Source: Clostridia bacterium
GTDB lineage: Bacteria > Bacillota > Clostridia > Oscillospirales > Acutalibacteraceae
Assembly (NCBI GenBank): GCA_900757335.1
Contig: CAAENL010000196.1
Span: 1-7,925 of the forward strand
Direction of reading: 5' to 3'
DNA length: 7,925 bases
Position numbers and translations under genes: made by a program. Position 1 is the stretch's first letter. Every line of letters begins with the position of its first letter. The notes under the pieces were generated by a model that had not been told where the DNA came from, made no database searches, and saw only the letters and a program-made list of their open reading frames with translations. This document shows positions 1 through 6,762 of this stretch, piece by piece.

Positions 1-1
1 C

Positions 2-370
2 ATACCTAAATGTGTAGAAAAGGTAAGTTCAGATATTAGAGAATTAAGATTTTCTAGTAAAAACGAAGAAGCTTTTAAAATGATAGTGGATCTTTTTGGT
101 CAACTTATAATAATAAATTATGAGCCGGCATTTATAGATTCCTGTAAGGACGTAATTTTAGGGAGTATAGTTGAATTATTTAATAAAGGTGAGCAGTTAA
201 GAAGAGAAAATCTTTATAAAGAAGCATATAAAAAATATTATCTCGCTTTGGATGGAGCAATTCTTATTAATGATGATTTCTATGAACTTGAGTGTAGGAA
301 AAGAATAGATGAATGTATGAAAAAACTGGAGGGAACGACAAATTTGGAAATTTTAGAGCTTAATGATTAA
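2..370 (+). CDS. 3' end of a gene for a TPR-like helical protein (5' truncated by window edge)
   Basis: The reading frame is open from base 2 to the TAA at 368-370, so the window holds only a C-terminal fragment of about 122 residues. An in-frame ATG at 80 has no convincing Shine-Dalgarno site, and coding-like sequence continues upstream of it, so I treat it as an internal Met rather than the start. The visible part is mostly helical. Around bases 190-330 there is one TPR-like helical hairpin with TPR-type spacing: Gly, then Ala 12 residues later (in YKEA), then Tyr, then Ala 7 residues after the first Ala. A further helix follows, containing D-x-F-x-E-x-x-C-x-K when aligned with the protein at 6763-7692. 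No sorting signal or membrane segment is visible. Function is unknown; TPR-like repeats usually bind other proteins. The gene is followed by a strong hairpin terminator shared with the convergent gene. Confidence 0.75.
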   Translation: MPKCVEKVSSDIRELRFSSKNEEAFKMIVDLFGQLIIINYEPAFIDSCKDVILGSIVELFNKGEQLRRENLYKEAYKKYYLALDGAILINDDFYELECRKRIDECMKKLEGTTNLEILELND

Positions 371-392
371 AATTATTAAGTTTCTGTATTAG

Positions 393-421
393 AAAAATCC
401 ATCCTACTCGGATGGATTTTT
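393..421. terminator. bidirectional Rho-independent terminator
   Basis: A perfect 12-bp inverted repeat is present: AAAAATCCATCC (393-404), a 5-nt loop (405-409), and GGATGGATTTTT (410-421). On the plus strand it runs into six Ts (417-422). On the minus strand the A-run at 393-397 supplies a U-tract. It lies between the convergent stop codons at 370 and 440, so it can end transcription from both sides. Confidence 0.9.
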
Positions 422-439
422 TACAGTTTAAATAGACAA

Positions 440-3166
440 TTATCGTATGCTATATATGCGTTTTACTTCGGGGACAAAATTAAACTTATAATTTGCGTGC
501 ATTACTTTGTCAAATGATTCCGAAGCTTTTTTCAAATTTTCTTCTGAATTTTCATCTTTTAATTTATCGCAGTTTTCCAAAAGTTCCTTGAATGAAATTT
601 CAGATTCTTTAATAATTTCATTTTTCTGTTTAGGCGTGAGAGTTTTATCTGCTTTTGTAGTATTTACCAATTGATTCCAAATTGATTGAAGTTCATATCT
701 TACGTTTTTGTTTTCGTTTGATATGTTTAAAAATAGATCTTTAAATTGTTTCATTTGGTTTTCTTTGAAATTATTCCAGAGATAATTTTCATCTTCTCCT
801 GATTCAAGAAGCCCTGTTTGGAACACATTGTAGCGACTTGTTATGAACGCAAGTGTATCCGAGCCTATTATCGATGAAGTTTTGCCGATTAAGTGAGAAA
901 TATTTGAAGAATGGTTTGATGCCCCGACGCTTAAATTTGAAACAGTTGAATCTATTCTTTTTATGAGTTTCAAAGCCCAGCAATCTTTGTCTTTTGATAT
1001 TACTTCATCGCAACCGGGAAGAGGCAAAGTTTTTTGGTTTGGATTGGTTTTATCTGTTTTTGTAAGGAAGTAATTTAGCAGCATATATTTGTTGGTTGAA
1101 AATACCCCCGGGATGGAACTTAGTCTTTTTACTCCCATTTCTTTGAGTACATCTTCAAAATTGTCATCTATAATCATAAGTGTTTTTTTGAACATTTCGG
1201 ATTCATAATTGTTTTTTTCCGAAAGCTTTGTTAATAAGTTTTTGATTTGGTTTCTTACGCTGTAGTCTCCAAGCAGTGCGTCACCTACCATCGGCAATTG
1301 TATTTTAACTGTTATATCTTTACTTGTGTCAAAATATGCGTCTCCTTTGCTGTCGCTGTAACAGGCGTTTATGTAAGATGTTCCGAGTACAGGTAAATCT
1401 AATGAAAACTGTCCTTCGGCGGAGCGGACTCTGGAACTTTGTGAAGTGCTGAAATGAATTCTTTTGCCCGAAAAATCTTTTGCAAATACCTGCATTTTAG
1501 CAAGGTGTTCAATTTCGGAATATAGTTGTTTGAAAAGATTTATTTCTTCTTCGTTATCTGCAAAATCACGCAGATAAGAAGAAATTGCTATTGCTGTTTT
1601 GAGCATATTAAGTCTGCCTTTTGAAAAGCTTCCGAGCCATTTTTTCTCTGTTTCTTTCTTTAAAGCTTTGTTTGAATCTCTTTGCTCATCGCTTGAATTT
1701 TCGTCTGCCAAGATAGAAAGTATAGTGTTATATCTATGTAAGTCTCCTGTTATGTTTGAAACCAAAATTGACATTACATCAGATTTATGAATATTTTTAT
1801 CTGTTATTATTTTTTTGAAATAACTTTCGAAATAATCCTTTATTTCTTTGTATTTTTTAACTTTTTCCTGTTTTAAAAACGAAGCGATTTTATCTGAATC
1901 TTTGATATAGTTTGAAGCAGAGCAATCATCTTCTATTAAATTCAGGTAAGAGTGTTTCATGGAAGTGTCTGTTGTTTGATATTTGGTTGTTACGCTTGCA
2001 CCTGCTGCCGCCAAACAAGATGCCGCAGCATTTACTTCACATTTTTGAACAACGCTTTTTTGAACGTCTGCAGGTGAAGAATACGTTACTTCAGGCCACT
2101 CGAATATAAGATTTTGAGGGACGGTTTCCGAAGCTTTCAAGAACCATTCTATTGACGTTTGCATTTGAGAAAGAATTGATTTTTCTTTTTTCTGCATTTC
2201 TTTTCTTGAATTTATAATTTTTTTTATTTCGGGTTCGCGAAGCTCTACCGAGCTTACTTTGCCATTTTTTGAACAAGTATCTAAAAATTGTTCCAGCGAA
2301 TAAAAAATTAAAGATTGTGTAAATCCTAAATTATATGATGCATCGGCGGAAAGGAAATTTTTAAATCCGGTTCCGAGACTTACTCCTATGTTTCCGGAGT
2401 TATCTATTTTGTAAAAAGATTTTTCAGATGTACCTTCGTTGCTTTGCACTCCTATGCGTATTCCTGTGTTCAAGCCGCCCGCAGGAGTTGTGTGCGAAAC
2501 AGAAGCTCCTTTGGAAGACGTTTGGTTTCCCATTGTGGTTTCGACTTTGTTTCTGCTGTCTTTTAGAATTTGATAAGCAATTTTTCTTGAAGCCTTGGTC
2601 GCATAAGCATTTCTCATAGAAGATATAAATTTAAAAAACACATTGCTTTTTGATATTGAAGAATCGGATTCCATAATAGCTTTGATTCCCGTGAGTCGTT
2701 TTAACAGTTCCAATTCTTTGCCGCTGCCATAATTTGACGATTCTATGTATTTGACTGTGTTTGATATGCTTTCGCAAAGAAGTGAATTTTGTAAAATTTC
2801 ACTGTTTATATGCGATTTGTTTTCTATAAAATTTGTGGTTTTATCGCTCAAAATAAAATTTAAGCCTTCTTTTAGAGCTGTATCAAGGTTATTGTTTTTA
2901 AAAAGATCCAGTCTTACTTCTTTTATGGATGAGTATTTTTCAGGACTTTTATCGAATTTAAATCCTTTGTCCGTCATTGATTTGACTGTTTCCGAAGCCG
3001 GATTTGGGATTTGATTTTGATTCGTCATTTTTTTGGATTCGGATTTTAATGAAGCTTCGTTATTATTGGTATTTTCATTTTCAAATGCGGCCATTGCCGG
3101 CGAAGAAAGAGAAGCACACATCAAAGTGCCTCCGAGAATTGCTGATATAGGTTTTTTTGATAACAT
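440..3166 (-). CDS. large secreted protein of unknown function (908 aa)
   Basis: The start is the ATG at 3164-3166, preceded on the minus strand by a strong AAGGAGG site (3175-3181) at about 8 nt spacing. Residues 1-26 form a typical Sec signal peptide (basic MLSKK, hydrophobic core, AMA|A cleavage), so the product is exported. There is no lipobox, NPxT/LPxTG signal or C-terminal membrane helix, so it is probably released or held non-covalently. The mature protein starts with an Asn/Ser/Lys-rich linker (27-60), then long helical stretches. These are broken by beta-rich segments near 218-290 (alternating small and hydrophobic residues, many Gly), 385-407, 570-625, 743-753 and a final strand near 891-898. 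C376/C384 and C719/C729 could form disulfides. I do not recognise the family. It is transcribed divergently from the sortase-substrate genes. A helix-plus-hairpin surface, adhesin or membrane-active protein is possible, but that is a guess from composition only. Confidence 0.9.
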   Translation of the reverse strand: MLSKKPISAILGGTLMCASLSSPAMAAFENENTNNNEASLKSESKKMTNQNQIPNPASETVKSMTDKGFKFDKSPEKYSSIKEVRLDLFKNNNLDTALKEGLNFILSDKTTNFIENKSHINSEILQNSLLCESISNTVKYIESSNYGSGKELELLKRLTGIKAIMESDSSISKSNVFFKFISSMRNAYATKASRKIAYQILKDSRNKVETTMGNQTSSKGASVSHTTPAGGLNTGIRIGVQSNEGTSEKSFYKIDNSGNIGVSLGTGFKNFLSADASYNLGFTQSLIFYSLEQFLDTCSKNGKVSSVELREPEIKKIINSRKEMQKKEKSILSQMQTSIEWFLKASETVPQNLIFEWPEVTYSSPADVQKSVVQKCEVNAAASCLAAAGASVTTKYQTTDTSMKHSYLNLIEDDCSASNYIKDSDKIASFLKQEKVKKYKEIKDYFESYFKKIITDKNIHKSDVMSILVSNITGDLHRYNTILSILADENSSDEQRDSNKALKKETEKKWLGSFSKGRLNMLKTAIAISSYLRDFADNEEEINLFKQLYSEIEHLAKMQVFAKDFSGKRIHFSTSQSSRVRSAEGQFSLDLPVLGTSYINACYSDSKGDAYFDTSKDITVKIQLPMVGDALLGDYSVRNQIKNLLTKLSEKNNYESEMFKKTLMIIDDNFEDVLKEMGVKRLSSIPGVFSTNKYMLLNYFLTKTDKTNPNQKTLPLPGCDEVISKDKDCWALKLIKRIDSTVSNLSVGASNHSSNISHLIGKTSSIIGSDTLAFITSRYNVFQTGLLESGEDENYLWNNFKENQMKQFKDLFLNISNENKNVRYELQSIWNQLVNTTKADKTLTPKQKNEIIKESEISFKELLENCDKLKDENSEENLKKASESFDKVMHANYKFNFVPEVKRIYSIR

Positions 3167-3204
3167 TTTCTATTCCTCCTTATTATAAATAAATTTCAAA
3201 AGGC

Positions 3205-3233
3205 ATTATATACTTTTTTGTTAATATATACAA
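3205..3233 (-). promoter_or_regulatory. candidate promoter of the 908-aa protein gene
   Basis: Read on the minus strand, a perfect TATAAT -10 (3205-3210) lies 17 nt downstream of TTGTAT (3228-3233), a weak -35 with only TTG matching. Transcription would start near 3198 and give a leader of about 30 nt containing the AAGGAGG site. The region is very AT-rich, so chance matches are likely. Spacing and position relative to the gene are good. Confidence 0.5.
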
Positions 3234-3401
3234 TATATTTTTCTATTATTTAAGAAAATTTTAATGATATTGCATATTAAAACGATAAAAATTAATATAT
3301 TTTAAATTAGTATGTATAAATTTAAGTGGTTTTTATCATAATAATAACAATCCAGTATTCTAAAAATTACTAATAAGAAATGGTTTTAAGAAATTATTTG
3401 A

Positions 3402-3430
3402 TTGACATTATTTCATATTATGACTAAAAT
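3402..3430 (+). promoter_or_regulatory. promoter of the first anchored surface protein gene
   Basis: A consensus TTGACA -35 (3402-3407) is followed by a 17-nt spacer and TAAAAT (3425-3430), a 5/6 match to the -10 consensus. Transcription should begin near 3437, giving a leader of about 45 nt before the ATG at 3482. It is the best housekeeping-type promoter in the window. It closely matches the promoter before the second paralog (34 of 44 positions identical, 3393-3436 against 4596-4639). Confidence 0.85.
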
Positions 3431-3468
3431 CTACAAATATAGTATATTTTGTAAATAGTATTTGTAGA
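3430..3468. promoter_or_regulatory. inverted repeat over -10 and start point, possible operator
   Basis: TCTACAAATA (3430-3439) is matched by its perfect 10-bp reverse complement TATTTGTAGA (3459-3468) across a 19-nt gap. A related TATATTTTGTA lies inside the gap. The left arm begins at the last base of the -10, so a transcript starting near 3437 would lack most of it. A DNA binding site for a dimeric repressor is therefore more likely than an mRNA hairpin. The repeat is not preserved in front of the second paralog. The regulator is not visible in this window. Confidence 0.45.
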
Positions 3469-3481
3469 TGGAGTTGAGTTT

Positions 3482-4564
3482 ATGAGTTTTTTGCACAATT
3501 TAATTAAAAAAGGGATAGTTGTGATGATTTGTACGGCGATTTTGGGAAACAATGCAGTGTATGCAGAAGGTAATGTAACTCCGACAGAAGATAACAGTCT
3601 TTTGGTTTCAAGCCTTTTTGATGAAGATGTTGAAATAAAAAACATCAAAGTCAGACGCAGTGATAAAGATGAAATTTTGAGAAATAAACATATGGGAACT
3701 TTTTCGGGAGCTAAAAAAATAGGTGTTGAAAACGGTATTGTTATAAGTAACACTTCAAGCATGTATGCCGCCGATATTTTCTTTCCTATGGAGACAAACG
3801 ATTCCACCGAATCGGAAAGCGAATTAACAGGTAATAATGCTCTTTCTTCAGAAGAATTTTCTTCTGAAATATGTAATTTTAAATCGGGCGGCGAAGGTAA
3901 TAATTTTGCCAACGATACGGGAAGAGATGAAGATATAGAAAATATAAACAACGGATTAAGGTCCGCACATGCTGCGTCGGTAGAATTTGATGTTGTTCCA
4001 AAGACCGATAAAATTTATTTTGAATATATTTTCACTTCTCGGGGCATTTTAGGTTATGGAAAAGAAAACCTTCCCAACCGTGAGGAAAGAAAAGAATATC
4101 TTGGATCAATGGGAATATGGATTAACGGTCAGAATAAATCTTTTATTCCCGGGACAAATTTACCTGTTAACAGTATAAATATTGATGATACAGAAAAGTT
4201 TGTAAAAACAGACGATTCTTTTGAACCCTATTATCCTTTTTCTACTCCTAAATTTACTTGCGAATCTGAAGTTAAGCCTAATAAACTTAATCATGTAAAA
4301 ATAGCTTTGGCGAGCTCCGAAGGAGTGGATGTTACGAGTTCGGCAATACTCATAAAAGGCAAATTTTTAGATTCAGGTCGCAAACATGAAGAAATAAACG
4401 TGGAAGAAACAAAAGAAAAAGAAGAGTTAGATTATTCCGAAGAGCAAGAAAAAATTATTGAAAACCCTAAAACAAGTGATATAAATCTTTTTATAATAAC
4501 CGCTTCAACACTTGTTTCGGCAATGGGATTGTCGATTTTAGCAAAAAAACATAATAAACGGTAG
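3482..4564 (+). CDS. choice-of-anchor L-type surface protein, NPKTS-anchored (paralog 1)
   Basis: A 360-residue exported protein, probably attached to peptidoglycan by the sortase encoded at 5817. The start ATG at 3482 follows GGAG (3470-3473) by 8 nt. A signal peptide spans residues 1-28 (AVYA|E). The middle, about 38-295, carries blocks that resemble the choice-of-anchor L domain: LLVSSLF (40-46), MGTFSGA (71-77), GVENGIVISN (81-90), RDEDIENIN (148-156), VEFDVVP (167-173), FEYIFTS (180-186), MGIWING (210-216), PGTNLPVNSINI (223-234) and HVKIALASS (271-279). A Glu/Lys-rich stalk (302-327) leads to the sorting signal NPKTS (328-332), a hydrophobic helix (about 334-354) and a basic tail KKHNKR. 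The family occurs on many secreted proteins with varied C-terminal anchors. Its molecular role is poorly known, and adhesion or matrix roles are only inferred. The family call is from memory of motifs, not a search. Confidence 0.88.
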   Translation: MSFLHNLIKKGIVVMICTAILGNNAVYAEGNVTPTEDNSLLVSSLFDEDVEIKNIKVRRSDKDEILRNKHMGTFSGAKKIGVENGIVISNTSSMYAADIFFPMETNDSTESESELTGNNALSSEEFSSEICNFKSGGEGNNFANDTGRDEDIENINNGLRSAHAASVEFDVVPKTDKIYFEYIFTSRGILGYGKENLPNREERKEYLGSMGIWINGQNKSFIPGTNLPVNSINIDDTEKFVKTDDSFEPYYPFSTPKFTCESEVKPNKLNHVKIALASSEGVDVTSSAILIKGKFLDSGRKHEEINVEETKEKEELDYSEEQEKIIENPKTSDINLFIITASTLVSAMGLSILAKKHNKR

Positions 4565-4604
4565 ATATTTATCATAAAATAAAAGTATATTAACAGTTAT
4601 TTAA

Positions 4605-4633
4605 TTGATATTATTATGAAATATGATTAAAAT
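4605..4633 (+). promoter_or_regulatory. promoter of the second surface protein gene and sortase
   Basis: TTGATA (4605-4610), a 17-nt spacer and TAAAAT (4628-4633) match the layout of the promoter at 3402-3430, including spacer length and the identical -10. Transcription would start near 4640, leaving a leader of about 55 nt. I found no terminator between 4565 and 4604, so read-through from paralog 1 is also possible. Confidence 0.75.
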
Positions 4634-4694
4634 TTACAACTAGTATATCTGTTTTTTATAGTAACAAAATATTGAAAAGTGAGGTTGAATAAAA

Positions 4695-5789
4695 ATGAAG
4701 TATTCATGTAACATTTTTAAGAAAAGTGCGATTATGGCAGCTGCATTGGCTGTATTTGGAAACAGTATAGCATGTGCAGCACCTGTGGTAACTACTGTTG
4801 AGGATAATAATTTGCTAGTTTCCTCTATTTTTGACGAAGATGAAGACATAGAAATAAAAAATGTCAAAGTTTTGCGTTATGATGCTAACGAACAAAACAA
4901 GCATATGGGATCTTTTTCCGGTGCTAACCAAAAGATTGGTGTGGAAAAAGGAATAATAATGAGTAATAAAGCAATATGGAATGTTTTTGATGGGAAACTT
5001 CTTATGCAATCAGGCAGATCCGATCGTCCGATAGTTTACAGTTCTTCAAGTGATTCTACTGTTAACCATACTTCTGCGGTCTCTGCCCAGGAGCCAAATC
5101 AATTTCATTCAGATAATTTAGTCAATTTCAATGCTCCGGGTGATGAGGATGAAGTTCATCGGGATGAAGATATAGAAAAAATAAATGGAAATGTTCAATC
5201 CAGTGATGTTGTATCTGTAGAGTTTGATGTTGTTCCAAAAGGTAAGAAAATTTCTTTTGAGTATGTATTTGCATCACAAGGAATTACAGATGGAATAGCT
5301 GGAGATGTAACTCCGGATATTCAAGAAAGATATCAGAAAGGAACAGCTATGGGAATATGGGTAAACGGTAAAAACACTGCGTTTATTCCGGGTACAAATC
5401 TTCCTGTAAACAGTGTAAATATAGAGGATACAGGAAAGTATGTAAAATATAATATAAATGATAATCGTTCTGATTTTTTATATTACTTAAGAACGCCTGC
5501 ATTTAACAGCGAATCTTCAATTGAACCCAATAAGTCGAACCATGTTAAAATCGCTTTTGCGAGCTCATTGGAAAGAGGATTAGATTCGGCATTGTTTGTA
5601 AAAGGAAAAATTTCAGATTTCAGTACTGAACCCGAAGAATCAGGAGAAGTGGAAGAAGAACCGGCAAAAGAAGAACCAGTAATAAAAAATCCCAAAACGG
5701 GAGACATTAATCTTTGCATTATGGCGGCATCAACTTTGGCTTCGGTATCAGGACTTGTAGTACTCTTTAAAAAATACAAAATGAAATAA
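4695..5789 (+). CDS. choice-of-anchor L-type surface protein, NPKTG-anchored (paralog 2)
   Basis: A 364-residue tandem paralog of the product of 3482-4564. The ATG at 4695 follows a GTGAGG site (4680-4685) by 9 nt. Residues 1-28 form a signal peptide (ACA|A). The shared blocks keep the same order: LLVSSIF (40-46), MGSFSGA (71-77), GVEKGIIMSN (82-91), RDEDIEKING (156-165), VEFDVVP (175-181), FEYVFAS (188-194), MGIWVNG (219-225), FIPGTNLPVNS (230-240), HVKIAFASS (283-291) and LDSALFVKG (296-304). A Glu/Pro-rich stalk (312-330) precedes NPKTG (332-336), a hydrophobic helix (about 338-357) and a KKYKMK tail. NPKTG is a classic class B sortase substrate form, and the sortase gene starts 27 bp downstream, so the pair is very likely co-transcribed. 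The region between residues 92 and 155 differs strongly from paralog 1. Binding target and function are unknown. Confidence 0.9.
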   Translation: MKYSCNIFKKSAIMAAALAVFGNSIACAAPVVTTVEDNNLLVSSIFDEDEDIEIKNVKVLRYDANEQNKHMGSFSGANQKIGVEKGIIMSNKAIWNVFDGKLLMQSGRSDRPIVYSSSSDSTVNHTSAVSAQEPNQFHSDNLVNFNAPGDEDEVHRDEDIEKINGNVQSSDVVSVEFDVVPKGKKISFEYVFASQGITDGIAGDVTPDIQERYQKGTAMGIWVNGKNTAFIPGTNLPVNSVNIEDTGKYVKYNINDNRSDFLYYLRTPAFNSESSIEPNKSNHVKIAFASSLERGLDSALFVKGKISDFSTEPEESGEVEEEPAKEEPVIKNPKTGDINLCIMAASTLASVSGLVVLFKKYKMK

Positions 5790-5816
5790 ATATCACAATA
5801 TAAAAGGTGATTTAAA

Positions 5817-6644
5817 ATGAAAAAAAGCATAGCTAAGCAATATTTTATTAAGATTTTTTATGTGTTGCTTGCTTTGCTTTTTTTGTGTGTTATAGGGTTT
5901 AATATTTTTTTGCTTGTTAATCGGATTCGAAGCCATCAAAATACTGTTTCGGACATCGAAGAAATAAATAAGATTGCTTCACAAACAAATTCAGAAGAAA
6001 AGTCTTACGAGGGTAAAAATTCTGAAGTTTTGGATTCTCCTACTTCCAATACTGATTATTTTAATTATATTAAAATACCGATTTCGGAATTTGATTTAAA
6101 GAAGTTTAAAGAGATTAATTCTGATACGGTAGGATTTTTAAGTGTTTTGGGAACAAAAATAAATTATCCTGTAACGCAGAGTAAAGATAATGATTATTAT
6201 TTGACTCATTCTTTTAAAAAAAGCGATAGTAGTGCGGGATGGGTATTTATGGATTATAGAAATGATTCTCAAAATTTCGGAAGAAACACCATAATTTATG
6301 CTCACAGTAATTTGGATAAGACCATGTTTGGCAGTTTGAGTAATGTACTTCACGCAGATTGGGTTAATAATAAAGAAAATGGTACCGTAAAATTTGCTAA
6401 TTCTAAGGGAATATCCAAATGGAAAATTTTTTCAGTATATACAATTCCCGCGGAATTTGAGTATATAAGGACTAAATTTAAGAGCAGTGAAGATTATCGA
6501 ACGTGGGCTGAAAAAATGTCTCAGAGAAGCAAGTATAATTTTGGATACAAATTTGATAAAGATGAAAAAGTAATGACTTTTTCGACTTGTTACGATAATG
6601 CACGCGATTTGAGATTGGTTGTTCACGCTAAGTTTTGTAATTGA
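5817..6644 (+). CDS. class B sortase (275 aa)
   Basis: A membrane-anchored cysteine transpeptidase that cleaves sorting signals after Thr and joins the protein to peptidoglycan. Its likely substrates are the NPKTS and NPKTG proteins encoded just upstream. The ATG at 5817 follows AAGGTGAT (5804-5811), a good match to the anti-SD, by 5 nt. A single N-terminal membrane helix (about 11-35) preceded by Lys residues gives a type II topology. A polar linker leads to the catalytic domain from about residue 80. Class B features are the F-D-x-K-K-F-K-x-x-N-x-D-T-V-G block (92-106), NYPV (116-119), NDYYLTHSF (125-133), FMDYRND (144-150), catalytic His163 in IIYAHSN, then MFGSL (170-174), catalytic Cys258 in TFSTC, and Arg266 in LRLVVHAK. 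Length is usual for the class. It is labelled by class rather than as srtB because no haem-uptake (isd-type) genes accompany it. Confidence 0.95.
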   Translation: MKKSIAKQYFIKIFYVLLALLFLCVIGFNIFLLVNRIRSHQNTVSDIEEINKIASQTNSEEKSYEGKNSEVLDSPTSNTDYFNYIKIPISEFDLKKFKEINSDTVGFLSVLGTKINYPVTQSKDNDYYLTHSFKKSDSSAGWVFMDYRNDSQNFGRNTIIYAHSNLDKTMFGSLSNVLHADWVNNKENGTVKFANSKGISKWKIFSVYTIPAEFEYIRTKFKSSEDYRTWAEKMSQRSKYNFGYKFDKDEKVMTFSTCYDNARDLRLVVHAKFCN

Positions 6645-6762
6645 AAATCATAAAAATATATTGAAATATAACGAATCAAAATATACATTTTTAAAATTAA
6701 TTTGAAAAAATTCTAAAACTGTGGAATTATGGAGATATAAAATAATTTTTGAGGTATATTTA

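Larger units (their letters stand above)
3167..3481. other. divergent intergenic region
   Basis: This 315-bp gene-free stretch lies between the divergent starts at 3166 and 3482. It holds the leftward promoter at 3205-3233 and the rightward promoter at 3402-3430, with an inverted repeat at 3430-3468. Between the promoters it is almost pure A+T, with a weak nested inverted repeat (GATAAAAA at 3284-3291 with TTTTTATC at 3330-3337; TTAAATT at 3302-3308 with AATTTAA at 3319-3325). I see no RNA gene, conserved riboswitch core or mobile-element end in it. The promoters are about 170 bp apart, so they need not compete. Confidence 0.7.

Noticed and set aside
80..82. ATG at 80 as the true start of the left gene
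   Set aside because: The same frame is open to the window edge with coding-like sequence, and there is no good ribosome site, so the gene more likely begins outside the window.
3284..3337. Nested inverted repeats in the divergent intergenic region (GATAAAAA/TTTTTATC and TTAAATT/AATTTAA)
   Set aside because: The arms are only 7-8 bp of almost pure A/T, with gaps, in DNA where such matches are expected by chance. They do not line up with either promoter.
3424..3951. 175-codon minus-strand open frame opposite the start of paralog 1
   Set aside because: It begins with TTG, has no Shine-Dalgarno site, covers the promoter and signal-peptide coding region of a well-supported gene, and its Ser/Leu/Phe-heavy product is what the antisense of Glu/Lys/Asn-rich coding gives.
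5483..5830. 115-codon minus-strand open frame across the end of paralog 2 and the sortase start
   Set aside because: It is antisense to the sorting signal and the sortase ribosome site. The composition is that of a shadow frame, and no ribosome site or promoter supports it.
5817..6644. Haem-acquisition (isd-type) sortase assignment
   Set aside because: The enzyme is class B, but no NEAT-domain protein, haem transporter or Fur-box-like site is visible nearby, so the iron-uptake role is not supported.
6721..6762. GTG at 6721 as start of the TPR-like protein
   Set aside because: No ribosome site precedes it. The ATG at 6763 has GAGGT at 7 nt and places the signal peptide correctly at the N terminus.
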